Shown here piece after piece: positions 1-11,286 of a stretch of 64,000 bases of DNA. The notes below the pieces were generated by a model. It did no database searches, had not been told where the DNA came from, and worked only from the letters and a program-made list of their open reading frames with translations. The first letter of the stretch is position 1; each line of letters begins with the position of its first letter. The stretch lies in contig NW_022985391.1 in NCBI RefSeq assembly GCF_010093625.1, positions 310,466 through 374,465 of the forward strand. Direction: 5' to 3'. This DNA comes from Macroventuria anomochaeta (Eukaryota > Ascomycota > Dothideomycetes > Pleosporales > Didymellaceae). The position numbers and the translations under genes were made by a program.

Positions 1-889
1 GACGGGATTGGCTCGACGAGTCTACGATTCTGCGAGGCTGCACGTCACAAAGAGCAGCACAACAAAGCCCTTGAGGCCAATGTAGGTAACCGTTATGGAA
101 AAAGACGAGCAGAAGATAAGAGTGATGGAGAGACGAAGACACAAGCCTCACACGATGTCAGCGCTTCTAACACAGCTCCCGACGCCTCTCGTTTCTTCGA
201 TGATGCGAAGTGGATGCCGTCCGGGAAGAGCTAGTCCGCTTGGTCTGTGCACACACGGTCGGCACAACCCATGCGCCGCTTCTCTCGAACATCTGCATGC
301 TCCATCATATCGGCCCCATATCGAAGCATATCAGGCTCGTCCGCGGACGAGTTTGTTCAGGTAGCAAGCAACTGTCAAACGTCACCATCACTCAGAGATC
401 TGGCAGCATCCATAGGCAAACCAGACACGATGCTCGATCACTGTCATCAAGACTACAGCATCAAAAACCTAGCATGTATCGTCGTTGATTCTGTGAGTTG
501 CCTAAGCATGGCACGACAAAAGAAGCATGGGTCATTATTGGGGTTTGGAGTTGAAACACTTCCATTCTAACGTATGAGATCCAACATGAATATTTGCAAT
601 ACCTTGGAAACCTCTCTCGTTCTTGCCATTACCACTTAGAGCTTTCTGCCTGTCTTCCTTGTCTTTCAGTCTTGACCTTCCGTGGCTGTAATTCATCTGA
701 GTTTCGTAAGAAGAACAAAACTCTCGAGTCCGCAAGCCTTCTCCGACCGACTCGCACGGTCTTGCTGTGATCTCCGTCCCGCTTCTGATTGGTGGATCCC
801 GAACTCTCTCGGTAACTCCATGTTGTGTGAATACAGCCAAGAGGACAGTCATGACTTCGTCGTACGACAACATACTTTCAGGGCGAATA
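1..889. other. intergenic, left edge
   Basis: No reading frame here looks like a real protein. The short open frames are low-complexity and overlap on both strands. The right part is presumably the 3' untranslated region of the ABC transporter gene that reads leftward into it. Confidence 0.6.
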
Positions 890-3517
890 TTACTTCCGTC
901 TCTCAACCACATCCTTATCCTCCCCACTCCTCCCCGTCGCAGTCGCCTCATCCTTCTCCGCAGGCGTAATATCAATCAACGGCATACTCCCTTCCACCTC
1001 TCTGTTCGTCGAATTCGCCTTCGAGGGAACCTTACTCCCAACACTGGACAAATGCCCCGCAGTCTGCTTCGTCCAAAGCTCATTATACTTCCCGCTCTTC
1101 TCCAGCAACTCCTGATGCGTGCCCCTCTCCACAATCGCGCCCTTCTCGATAACGAGAATCTGGTCCGCGTCGACGATAGTGCTGAGGCGATGCGCGATGA
1201 CGAATGTAGTGCGTCCTTTGCTCAGCTTGCGGAAGGCTTCTTGGATGAGTGCTTCGATGCCAGAGTCGATTGCCGATGTGGCTTCGTCAAGGAGAACGAT
1301 CTTGGGGTTCTTGAGTAGCACGCGCGCAATGGCGATGCGTTGGAGTTGGCCACCTGAGAGGCGGACGCCGCGCTCGCCAACTTTGGAGTTGTAGCCGTCG
1401 GGGAAGCCGACGATGTCGTCGTGGATCGCGGCTGCGCGGCATGCATCCTCGATTTCGGCGTCTGTAGCTTCGAGACGGGCGTAGCGCACGTTTTGGCGGA
1501 TGGTCTGGTTGAAGAGGACCGGGTCTTGGGGAACAAGACCAAGTGCATCGCGAAGACTGGATTGGGTGACTGAGCGCAGGTCTTGGCCATCAATCATGAT
1601 GGACCCGCTGGTGACATCGTAGAAGCGGAACAGCAGCTTTAGCATCGTCGACTTGCCGCCACCTGTTTCGCCGACAAAAGCGATTGTCTGTCCACCCTCC
1701 GCGTGTAGATCGACTCCTCTAATGATGGGTTTGCGCTCATCGTATGCGAACTCCACACCCGTAAACTCCACCACACCAGTGTCGACGACAAGGTCCCTTG
1801 CGCCGTCGTTGTCAGCAACAGAAGGCTTGGTTTTGAGCATCTGAAGCAATCGTTCCGCGTCAATGAGGGAGCTGGAGATGTGCCTGTAGCTGTACGATAA
1901 AACGTACAGGGGGCTCGTCATCGTGTGCCAGTACATGATCAGCGTAACGAGATCGCCGACTTGCTTGCGTCCACTGACAATCTGTGTCATACCAAAGACG
2001 CAGCAAGCCGCAAATCCGAAAGTGGTCAGCATATTTTGCGCGGCGTGACCGCCCATAGACCGGAAGTAGTAGGCGTATTGCGCCCTGATTGTGTTCATGA
2101 TGTTGGATGCGTATCGCGAATGTTCGTAATTGAGACGATTGAAGTATGCGACCGTCTGCCAGTTGTGCACTGTTTCGTTAACAGTCGAACTTTCCGTGCG
2201 CTGCTTCTCCACATAGTCTCTCCGCTTTGGCTGCGAGAGGGTGGTGAAATACCAGCCAATGCAGGTGTACGCGAACCCCATGAACAGAATAATGAAGGCC
2301 ATGTATGCATCGAACAGATGCGTGACGTACCACATGGCAACAACCAGATCCAGGAGGATAGGCGAAATGTCGAAGAGTACCATCTCAACAAGGGAGTTGA
2401 GTGACGACGCTTGCTCAACAGCTTTCAGAACTTCGCCAGAGTCCTTCGATGTATGGAAGTCCATAGAAAGACTCAAGACGTGCTCGTAGGCTAACAGCGT
2501 GATTCGTCGGTAGGCTGAGTTCGAGATGATCATGCTAGCAATGCCGTCAATGAAGCCAAGACCTGCATAGCTACCAATCCACTGGAACAGAACCCATAGA
2601 CCGACGTCCTTCCAAGGCATGACGCCTGTGTTATGGCTTAGCTTGTTCGTGATGATACCAAGCTGACGGGGCGTGAGCAAGTTGAGGGCGCGTTCAGAAA
2701 GCATATGAACGAGACGGACTCCCAAAGCTCCCATGACCATCCAGTCGTCGCGCGGAAACAAGTATGGTAGAAATACAGCGAACGACTTGAGGTAGCCAAA
2801 CCAGCCGCCTTCTTCCTCCAGACGCTTGGCCTGTTGCTCTTTGAGTTCTTTGTCTTTGTCTTTGGGGGCTTCTCCCTCATCATCAGAGGTATTCTGCTCG
2901 ATGCTACCGTATCCTGCGTTGCCGTTCTGGGTCGCGGCGCCATTGGCTGGCTTTGGTATTAGCGATTGGCTCTCCTCATCGGTGCTCTTCTCCGCATGCT
3001 TCGTGGCTGTGATGACAAAGCTGTCAACCAGCAGGATCAGGGAAGTGATAACTCTGATGCAACCGAGAACAAAAGGCGCATTACTCGATCGGTCCGCGTC
3101 AGGTATCGAGGCAGCGCTCATAAAGCATGTTGTCGTTTCGAACGAAAACTGGAGCACGAATGTGCCAAAGTAAGGATGCCACCTCAGAGATTTCGAAGTC
3201 CATAAAGAGTACGAGATGGGGCCCCATACCAGGATAGAGCCAAGACATCGGATCGCCGAAGGCTCTGGAGCTGTATATTGTGCATTTGCAAGTGATCGGC
3301 TGAAGTAATAGAGCACTTCCGTTATGTATGAGAGCAGTATGACGACTGTGGTCGCAAATACGCCTCTTCTCCGTCGGTGTGACACTGGTATCGGTTTCTG
3401 CAGTATACATAGACTGAACGCTGTTGCGCCCAGGAAGAAGAACCCAACAGTAGGAGCATGCATGTAGTCGAGAATCGCCATCGCTGGGTACAGCGATGAG
3501 GGTGGCGGAGAGTCCAT
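890..3517 (-). CDS. hmt1: HMT1/ABCB6-type ABC half-transporter
   Basis: A single-exon gene of 875 residues. The layout is that of the fission yeast Hmt1/ABCB6 family: an extra N-terminal membrane region (several hydrophobic segments, about residues 15-175), an acidic linker, a six-helix ABC transmembrane domain (about 250-560) and one nucleotide-binding domain. Visible motifs are Walker A GETGGGKST (from G616), the signature LSGGQ (from L720), Walker B with LLDEATSAID, and the H-loop IAHRLST. Family members sit in the vacuolar (or mitochondrial) membrane and export glutathione- or phytochelatin-bound metals or related conjugates. Substrate and membrane are inferred from family only. The C-terminal 60 residues are hydrophilic and acidic. 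The start is the first ATG of the frame and gives the expected N-terminal membrane region. Family length (about 830) fits, so the gene looks intact. Confidence 0.9.
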   Translation of the reverse strand: MDSPPPSSLYPAMAILDYMHAPTVGFFFLGATAFSLCILQKPIPVSHRRRRGVFATTVVILLSYITEVLYYFSRSLANAQYTAPEPSAIRCLGSILVWGPISYSLWTSKSLRWHPYFGTFVLQFSFETTTCFMSAASIPDADRSSNAPFVLGCIRVITSLILLVDSFVITATKHAEKSTDEESQSLIPKPANGAATQNGNAGYGSIEQNTSDDEGEAPKDKDKELKEQQAKRLEEEGGWFGYLKSFAVFLPYLFPRDDWMVMGALGVRLVHMLSERALNLLTPRQLGIITNKLSHNTGVMPWKDVGLWVLFQWIGSYAGLGFIDGIASMIISNSAYRRITLLAYEHVLSLSMDFHTSKDSGEVLKAVEQASSLNSLVEMVLFDISPILLDLVVAMWYVTHLFDAYMAFIILFMGFAYTCIGWYFTTLSQPKRRDYVEKQRTESSTVNETVHNWQTVAYFNRLNYEHSRYASNIMNTIRAQYAYYFRSMGGHAAQNMLTTFGFAACCVFGMTQIVSGRKQVGDLVTLIMYWHTMTSPLYVLSYSYRHISSSLIDAERLLQMLKTKPSVADNDGARDLVVDTGVVEFTGVEFAYDERKPIIRGVDLHAEGGQTIAFVGETGGGKSTMLKLLFRFYDVTSGSIMIDGQDLRSVTQSSLRDALGLVPQDPVLFNQTIRQNVRYARLEATDAEIEDACRAAAIHDDIVGFPDGYNSKVGERGVRLSGGQLQRIAIARVLLKNPKIVLLDEATSAIDSGIEALIQEAFRKLSKGRTTFVIAHRLSTIVDADQILVIEKGAIVERGTHQELLEKSGKYNELWTKQTAGHLSSVGSKVPSKANSTNREVEGSMPLIDITPAEKDEATATGRSGEDKDVVERRK

Positions 3518-5769
3518 GATTGTCGAGTTATTTATGTTTGATCCGAGATGGAAAGAGTGTAAGTCGAAGGCCCCGAATTTATATGTTGATGGAACTGTCG
3601 CTGCGCGAGAGAAGGGCGGGCGTCAGGCCAAGACCCAAAGCCGTCAACTGCGAGAGCAAGTAGAGGCCGACACTTATGTATGGCAAGCCCAGACCCGTGT
3701 CAAGTTTAGCTGAGAGTATGCAGGGGGTTCTGTGATGGTAGGTGCCTTAGGCGCCGAGATCGCGATGGGATGTCTAATTCCAGGGCCTGACGATGCAGGG
3801 TGTTCAGCACCGCCACAGAGTCTGTTGTCTCCGCAAAAAGTCGGTTGATGCAGCCAACTGCGACAGAACTCAACCAACAAGAGTGCATCGACAGTAAATG
3901 TGTGGTTTTAAGTAGGAAGAGAACCTGAAAGATAAAAATACGATGATTACGTGTTGGCGTTGCTGCCTGAACGTATGACAGTTGAGTTTTTTGTACGCGC
4001 AGCGGTTTGCGATTGAGGGTTCGCTGCGGACGAAAAGACCGACAACAGCTGCGGTGAACGGGGGCAACGAGCACCTCGATGATGCGACGCTACTGGCGCG
4101 CTTCTCTGCTGAAGAGTCTGCAAACCATCGCTAGCTGAAGGATGGTGCATACCCGTGTGGCTAGTGCTGCAGCCTTGCGGGGCTTCACCGCCTCGTGTCA
4201 GCTCTCGCGCAGCGTCATGAATCCCCCGCAATAAAGCTGCTGCGCTGCCCACCCTCAGCCTCATTCTCAGCACCATTTTCTGTGACGCACGTAACGGCTT
4301 ACCTCGATGGATTCAACGGCCAAAAATATCGAGATGACTCTTACGCAGTATACGAGTCATTGTGGGTATCCTACGCAGTAGAAGAAGGGCGAAGTGTAAG
4401 ACATGCAGAGCAAGACGTCGTTCTGCAAGTACCGGTGAAGGAAGAGGTGAGGGAAGAGGTGAGAGTAAGTGGGTCGCGATGTCATTGCCTGCGATGCTCG
4501 AGTAGAGTGCTCGGGTAGCTGCACTTTCCTGTAAGGCTGCTATTGTGCGCCGTGGGCCATACGGGGTATCGTGAACAGAAGGGCGGACGTCAACTCTCGA
4601 GATTTTATTTAGAAGGGCTGAGGGAAGATGAGTCGTACGAAGTGTTGCCTGTCCCTCTGAAGGGCGCCTGCCGTCTAGAATCGCTGAGAAGAGAGATCTC
4701 ACGTGCTACGTGATCAGGCATTACGAGCAGGCACAAGGGCCATCACCAACCTCGCGGTGCTGCTGTATCGCCCACATACTCGAGCATTGTAACTGCCCAT
4801 ATCCTCGATGTAACTCTAGGTGTTCTTGTTGGATCGTATGTACCGCCCATGTCGTTGTGCAGGTGGCTGTTCGAGGCAGCAAGAAAGAAGGGACTCCACC
4901 GCGCATGAGAAGAGGTGAAGCTGCTTGTCTACGTGAAGAAGGCAACAGCGATGTACCAATCAAGGATGAGTGCGCGAGCGAGGTAGGTAACAACAAACGG
5001 CACCAAGACGTGCAAAGAATGAGCTATTGTTTGTTAATATTTATTGTGGTAGAGGACGCCCGCCATCTGTATCTTCATGTGGCGAATCGTTTCTGTGTTG
5101 TGCGCCTCGTCAATTCAATACGACTGGGGGTTCACAGGCGGCCTATGATATGTATTCGAAAGAGCAGACTGGCAGTGGCTTTGCGATCATTGAGCAAGCA
5201 ACCGGGTAGATGGTTGCAAGCAGGAACCACCTTAGTTTTGTGTACAAGTTATGGTCCTCAACCAAGGATCGACTATACTGTATACCATGGCTAACATTCT
5301 ATGACTCCACCACGCAATCCTGTCAGTGCCCGGGAACCTTCCTTAACCCTATGAGGTGGGTTGGATCTGCCGCCAAGGCGCATTAGGCTTAGTTCTTTCA
5401 CAGCGATCTCCTTTACATACATAGTGGCTCAGACTCGTAGACAATACATCAGAACAATGCTTCCCAACTGTTCCCATTGACAAATCCTATGGTGGCATTT
5501 CTAACAATCAACACCGATTGTACTGAAGGGCTGAAGGCGCTATCAAAGATGGCTTCCGTACTCTGTACTGCGGATTGCTTACCAGCTCAAATGAAAAGGT
5601 GAGTGGAAGTCTATTCACACTTCACTTGACTGTTTGCACAATCCCCCGCCTTCACTTCCCTTCCAGCTCCCACCAGTGTGTATATATTTCATACTCATCA
5701 CGATCACATCAACCTTACCCTCACCACCAGATTCCCAGACAGAAGAATCTCAACTATACCACGCTAACC
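3518..5769. other. intergenic, 2.2 kb
   Basis: Divergent promoter region between the ABC transporter and the Cys-cluster protein gene. I see no convincing coding exon: the open frames here (the longest about 190 codons near 4710-5294) lack an ATG start and have no recognisable composition. Pyrimidine-rich stretches just before 5770 fit a fungal promoter and 5' leader. Confidence 0.5.
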
Positions 5770-6825
5770 ATGCCGCGCGACAAAACCCCAATCCCAGGTC
5801 CTCACGACCCTGCAACACCGCGCACACCCGGCGCCAACACGAACAACACCACCGCCATGCACGTCCAGCGCAACACCCCCGTCCCCTCCACGCCCGGCGG
5901 TCACCACCGGCGCATATCTAGCATCCCACGGACGCCCGGCACCAGCGCCCGCACCTGCTCGTCGTCACCGAGCGTATTCACGCACGTCACAGTGCACACA
6001 GCCAAGTGTTCTGAATGCGACAAGCGCAACAAGGGCACGATGCTGCGGTGTCCGGGGTGCACGTTCCAGGTGTGCAAGCCGTGTCAGGAAAAGAGGGAGA
6101 AGGGCGGGAAGAGCTTGGCGCATGGGAATATGCTGAGTCCGCAGGTTGCGACGCCAGGGATGAGTGGGAGTGTGGTGAGAAGGAGGCCGGTTGGGACGGT
6201 GAGGAGTGTTGAGAAGGAGAAGAAGAATAAGGAGCAAGAGGAAAGGAAGGGCGGTGTTTGGAAGGGAGATGTGGTGGAGGAGAAGAGTGAGATCGAGGAG
6301 ATGAAGGCGAGGAAGCGTATGGTGAAACCAGCACCCAAGCCCAAGGCGAAGGCGAAGAGCAGGGCGAGGGAAGTAACGCCATCGGACGACTCGTCAGACG
6401 ATGATTTTGGAACGGATCCTGCATCACCTACCGCCAACAAGCGTCGCCGCACCGGCAACGCCCCGAAGCTTGATGCCACTCACGATATTTTCTCCCCGTT
6501 TCTCAGGTCGACCGAGAATCCCCAGGCTCCCGAAAAGCCTGATCTTGGCGACTCCAAGTTCAGTGAACGGCCTCTCAGCGATATGACCACAGATGAGATT
6601 CTGGTGCACTATGATGTCAATACTCCCATGAACCCATACAAATCCCACCTGCTCAGCCGTCACGAGCCTGTAGTCACCAACCCGGTCATTCAGATGCCAG
6701 AGATGGTGAAGCGAGGGTTTAAGCCGAGGCCGAGCGCTGGGGAGATCCAGAAGACTATCCAGGACAAGGTGAGGGAAAAGATGGGACTGCCCAAGTCGAC
6801 AGCGGGGACAGATGGTAGTGGATGA
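5770..6825 (+). CDS. unknown protein with six-Cys zinc-like cluster
   Basis: An unspliced 351-residue protein I cannot assign. The frame is open further upstream, but this is its first ATG after a pyrimidine-rich leader. The N-terminal 75 residues are rich in Thr-Pro, Ser and Arg (several TPG/TP repeats), which suggests a phosphorylated disordered region. Residues 80-105 hold six cysteines in the pattern C-x2-C-x10-C-x2-C-x4-C-x2-C, like half of a RING- or ZZ-type zinc site. Then come a Lys/Glu-rich segment, a basic Pro-Lys stretch, an acidic SSDDS patch and a predicted nuclear signal (KRRR). The C-terminal 70 residues look more ordered. A nuclear role is possible from the basic motifs, but this is inference. 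It may be restricted to Dothideomycetes. Confidence 0.75.
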   Translation: MPRDKTPIPGPHDPATPRTPGANTNNTTAMHVQRNTPVPSTPGGHHRRISSIPRTPGTSARTCSSSPSVFTHVTVHTAKCSECDKRNKGTMLRCPGCTFQVCKPCQEKREKGGKSLAHGNMLSPQVATPGMSGSVVRRRPVGTVRSVEKEKKNKEQEERKGGVWKGDVVEEKSEIEEMKARKRMVKPAPKPKAKAKSRAREVTPSDDSSDDDFGTDPASPTANKRRRTGNAPKLDATHDIFSPFLRSTENPQAPEKPDLGDSKFSERPLSDMTTDEILVHYDVNTPMNPYKSHLLSRHEPVVTNPVIQMPEMVKRGFKPRPSAGEIQKTIQDKVREKMGLPKSTAGTDGSG

Positions 6826-7273
6826 GGATATGGCAAAGATAGATGGGTTCTGGAGGTTGTGCCAAGGTGGAAAGGGCGTTCGGTTGATGATTGTGCATTG
6901 TATATCCAATATTGTGGTTCCCGATCTTTCGGATTTCAGCCAGCGTCGTGTCCAACTTGGTGGCGACAGTGTACTGCGCGGTTCAACGGTCCTCTTGTCT
7001 CATCAATTTGTTGCCATCGAAGTGCCCTACTAACCCTAGATTCTATCAGCGTGAAGCAATGTGCAACTTCCTTGTTGGGAGAGACAGATGATCAGACAGA
7101 ATTATCAATGTAGTATTGCACCTGATGGCGCGACTGACTCCTGCCCATGCGATGCTGCGACAAAGGGAAGTGATAGTGGAAAGACATTATGGGTATCTGA
7201 AAAGGTATAAGACAAGCAATGAAAAGGGCGCAACAAGCCGTTGCCTAACAGCGCAACGTTCGTCGCACTGGGC
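6826..7273. other. intergenic, convergent 3' ends
   Basis: Lies between the 3' ends of two genes that point at each other. Nothing beyond presumed untranslated sequence is seen. Confidence 0.55.
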
Positions 7274-7850
7274 TTACTTGCCAAACTGGCGCGTGAGACC
7301 TCCTTGGACAGCCTTGACTGGCTCCTCGCCGTCCTCATCGCCGCCGAGCACGGTGTCGAGCCATGCTGCCTCGTCCATGTCGGCATCGGCGCGTGCAGAG
7401 GCGTCCTTCTTCAGGCCTCGTAGCGAGGGGAAGCGTTTGCTGAAGTGCTGCGCATAGTCGGTAGTCTCTGAGACTTGCGGTTGGTCTGAGTCGGGCTGCA
7501 CCGTTGGTTGTACGACTGTGATGAGCTGGCTGCAAGGGATGAGCGTCATGACCCAGCTGGGAAGGAGCAGCGCAGCAGAGGGGACGCTACACACTCACCT
7601 GGACGTGTCGGCACAGATCTGCTCGAGCTCCTCACGCTCGCGACGAATCTCTTCAGGATTGGGCTGCGGTTGGTGTTGCGGGCGGGGGTCAAGCGTGCCG
7701 TATTGCGGCTGATAGTTGTCACCGAGGAGCTGCGATGCGTCTGACTGCTGCAAGGGCGCGTTAGCAGAGAGACAGAGCACGTATACGGACAGCGGTAGCA
7801 CTCACGTCCTCGTCGGCGCGCCCGCCCAGGCACGATGAACAGATGCCCAT
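7274..7850 (-). CDS. MEH1: LAMTOR1/Meh1-like lysosomal membrane anchor
   Basis: Three exons (7850-7806, 7747-7599, 7529-7274) give 149 residues. The N-terminus MGICSSCLGG is the diagnostic feature: Gly2 for myristoylation, with Cys4 and Cys7 for palmitoylation, followed by a short acidic segment. This is the membrane anchor layout of LAMTOR1/p18 and yeast Meh1 (Ego1). The helix with EEIRREREELEQIC in exon 2 matches the fungal LAMTOR family. In known relatives this protein holds the Ragulator/EGO complex on the vacuole and so links Rag GTPases to TORC1. The first exon codes only the lipid-anchor segment. The C-terminal part (exon 3) is acidic and ends in a plain tail. The intron borders are canonical and the frame closes exactly. 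Confidence 0.82.
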
Positions 7851-8925
7851 GGAATGCGATTATAGAGGTCGTGATATCAAAAAATTGTGAAGAAGCGGGT
7901 AAGGCGTCGGCAATGCGGGTATCTCACTGGTATATGGCAGGGGTGATTGCGCGCGCGTCCATGAGAGGCATGCCGCGGCGCTCAGTCGGACGGTGGAGAG
8001 AGGCTGGCGCTGCTGCTGGTGACGAGCGCGGCTTGTCCGTGATGATCGGCGCTGGAAATCTCCGGCTGTCTTGGCGGGAAGGGGGAGGAAGGAGCCGCAT
8101 CGTCATCCGTTCCTGACGCCTGACACTTTGACAACTCCACGCCCTTCTTTCGAGGCCGTCGACATCTGAAACATGTCCCTTAGCTCGCTCTTGCGCCATC
8201 CTCATTCCAGTCAACACCACGCTGGAAATACTGAGGGCAGCGCCCATCACCAATTGTGACAGGCAACTCTGCACCAATCACACCGTGCCTGGATGACCTC
8301 TTCGTTTGACTGCTATCAATTTCAAGCACATGACACCAATACGTCTTTCGTCGCGCCGTTCCTCTTGTCATCTTTTCTGTCTCTTGTTCTGACTACCGTG
8401 CAACACCGGGATGCGTTACTGGTATTTGAAACGCGTTCTCTCCCTGCACGTGTACTCGATGGCTCTAAATCTGGTTGATGGTGGGGTGCGAAATGCGTCA
8501 ACGCGCCCCAAAGACATGGCTTGGCGGTCTCCTTGCCATTCCAATCCCCCATGAAGAACATGGGTTCTGCCAAGCCTCACGAGGCCATCGTGAATGGGGG
8601 CAAGCCACCAGCTTCGCGTCCCATTGAGCCAACATTCTCAACGAGACGTTCTACATAAGATCACCACGGCCCATCATGCTTCACGCCAAACTGATCCAGC
8701 CTGCAAACTTTGATCCGGATCAGTACGCCAGCGTTCCCTGCAAGGCACATTCTCGATATGGTAGTAATCTTGAATGGCTGGCCGAACGGCTAACGGGTTG
8801 GAGCTCCACTATACTCTCTTATAAGTGCACATGGCGGTAGACTTTGGCTTGTAATCCACCGAACCCTTCTCGGAACCACTTGAACATCTGGTCAGAGCAA
8901 CTCTCACTCACTTGAGTGCTCGATC
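7851..8925. other. intergenic, divergent promoter region
   Basis: About 1.1 kb between the 5' ends of the LAMTOR1-like gene and the decayed wall-protein gene. No supported coding exon or RNA gene is seen. Confidence 0.5.
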
Positions 8926-10944
8926 ATGTTCCTCACTCGCTCAGTACTGGCTTCGACCACCCTTCTCTCCTTTTCTGCGACCACCGAAAGCTGGGTCCTG
9001 CATCGCAAGGCAGAGGAGCATGTTGAGGTGAAGAAGATCGTCGCCGACGAGGCACAGAACAGCTGATGGAAGAACATCCTTGAAAAGAGACAGGACCAGA
9101 TCCTGGACTGCCCTAACGACCAGTTTGCAGCTTTGCTCAGCAACAACCCCGACAACAGCGTCGGAAGCTTCTGCAATGACTGGCTCAATCTCGCACCAGC
9201 GACCGTGGTCTCTGAGGTCACACTCACAGTGTAAGCATCTTCATCAGGGCTTGATGGCATTGTTGACCATTTGGCAGCACAATCACTACTAGTGCATCCG
9301 AGAATACTACTCAGACGACCAGTGAACGCGTCCTGACAAATACAACTGTCGTTGAAACGGCGACTTCCTGTCCCCACACCTACAGGCCGCTTCTCAACCA
9401 AAGGCGTTGGTAACTTCTCGACCGCATCTGGAACAGGTTTCATGAGCTCTACCGGTGCATCTGGTGTTATCCTACCGGCATCTGTCAACTCTACAGCAAC
9501 AGGACCCATGACCGCGCCAACATTCACCGGAGATCGTTTTGGTTCCATCAGTCGCACAAGTACAGCAAACTCCACAGCCTCGAGTGGATGCGCGACACCC
9601 TCATCGAACCTGACTACCGCCGTCGAGACTCCTAGCGCCAACACAACTCTGGTGCTCACTGTGCCGCTGTCGATCGGCTCCACTTCTACAGTTAAGAACC
9701 GAGTAGTGAACTCGAGCCTAATCGTAGAATCTGCGCCTAGTTCTCCCGGTAATATCAAAATTGTGGTCGAGACACCCAGTGTCTCATTGAACTCTACTGC
9801 ACCACCTGCATCGGCAACGATTTCCTTAGTGTCTCTAAACTCTATTGCGACGGGACTCACAACTGCATCAACAGAAACCGGAGACGGCACTGGTCGTTTC
9901 AGCTGCTCTTCTATCTCTGTGCTGCTTTCGACTGGCGCATCGGGCTCGTTCAATGCGACGAGCACCTCTCCGCCGTTCCCTACCGGCACCTCTACACTCT
10001 CTGTAGGACTATGAGCACCGACAACAGAGGCATGCCCCAGTCCGACCGAGTTCTCTTTCATCACAAGGGAGGTGACAATTACCACTTACACTGTTGAGAC
10101 TGTTCCAATTGTCGCATCTACTTGCATCTTTTCCGACACAGCCCCAACTGGCCTCAACGGGACCTTCTCAGCGGGTGGTAACGCAACCTTGCCCACAGAC
10201 GCCGCCGTCCTGCCCTCTGTTGTGGAAAGCCTCGCATCGGCGGTTGAGAGTCTGACCGCGACCGACGCAGCACATACCCCGTCTGACCCAGCCCCTGTCA
10301 TATAGACATTTTGAGCGTTGTCTCGAGTGTCGTCTCTGAGGTCACAGCCTCAGCCACCTCCGCTGTAGACTCTGGAGCTGCGCCTACACCCCTCTCGCAC
10401 TTCCGCCGCTTCTGGTACTCTTGCCACACAAGATCAGATCAACGCTGCATGCAATAACACCGAGAACCTTGTCCTCTCACCACAGTTGAATGTTCAGCCC
10501 AATGCTGACAGCCAAGGCTGGTTCGTTAGCCGGTTCGACCGTATAGTTCCCGTTACGTCGGCCGTCACAGCCAACGCCACTATTGCACGCTTCCGATCTG
10601 CATTCCCCGGCCACACTGTCGCTCTCTCCCAGCCCTTGACTCTCAGCCCAGGCACGCAGTACGAGCTCAGCGGCCTTACGAGACAGGCAAACACGAGGAG
10701 CGGATGCACTGTGCAATTCAGGATTGGCACTAGCCCGGTGTTCACTGCAAGCCCACAGACCGGTTGGGTCGAGCGCACTGAGCGATTCACTGCTGGTGCT
10801 GGAGCTGAGGGCGCGAGCCAAGACCTGACACTGGTTATGGGCTGTGATGACTTTGCCGGTGCGGCGGTCGGCGCTGATGCTGAAGGATACATAGTTGGCG
10901 AGGTTGGAGCTGCCAGCGTTACAGCTGAGCAGTTCAGGCAATAA
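8926..10944 (+). pseudogene. decayed secreted Ser/Thr-rich wall glycoprotein
   Basis: The remains start with an ATG and a signal-peptide-like stretch (MFLTRSVLASTTLLSFSAT). A Cys-containing segment follows, then a 50-nt-class intron (9231-9277) and a very long Ser/Thr/Val-rich region typical of cell-wall mannoproteins. The end is a compact 150-residue domain (about 10486-10944) with alternating hydrophobic strands and several Cys. It looks like the carbohydrate-binding-type beta-sandwich found at the end of many fungal surface proteins. Most of the frame is one register, but it is broken by in-frame TGA at 9064-9066 and 10012-10014, a TAG near 10303, and at least two further frame changes (about 9350-9400 and 10300-10430). 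Several independent lesions argue against a single sequencing error. Function unknown, probably lost. Confidence 0.65.
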
Positions 10945-11286
10945 AGGATTGTACGATTGATGAGAAGTAAAACGACCACGAGGAGGAGGAGGACTGAAAT
11001 CTGGAACGGGATAGAAATTGGTTCGACGGAGAGGACGGCGTTCTGGTTTTTGCACAACAGTACACACTTGCTGCTGTTTGGGCTTCTCGGTACATTGTTA
11101 GTATAGTCTTGATCCCACGCTTTCTAGCATCTTACGATGGTTACGATATGGAAATGAAAATGAATGGATGCTTGGACAGAAATCGCTTTCCATTCCCCGC
11201 ATTTTATCTCATTCTGGTGTAACAGCAGTCACGTTAGATTTCCGCGCGGAGCTCATTTCTAGCGTAGCAACATGTATGGAGTCCTA
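10945..11286. other. short intergenic, convergent
   Basis: Lies between the wall-protein remnant and the tail remnant of the kinase gene. Nothing else is seen. Confidence 0.5.

Noticed and set aside
4710..5294. 194-codon plus-strand frame
   Set aside because: No ATG at its start, Cys-rich random composition, no splice or promoter support.
8904..10085. 393-codon open frame on the minus strand
   Set aside because: It is the antisense shadow of a Ser/Thr-rich repeat region. Its composition (Val/Glu/Pro) mirrors the complement of Thr/Ser codons, and no domain is seen.
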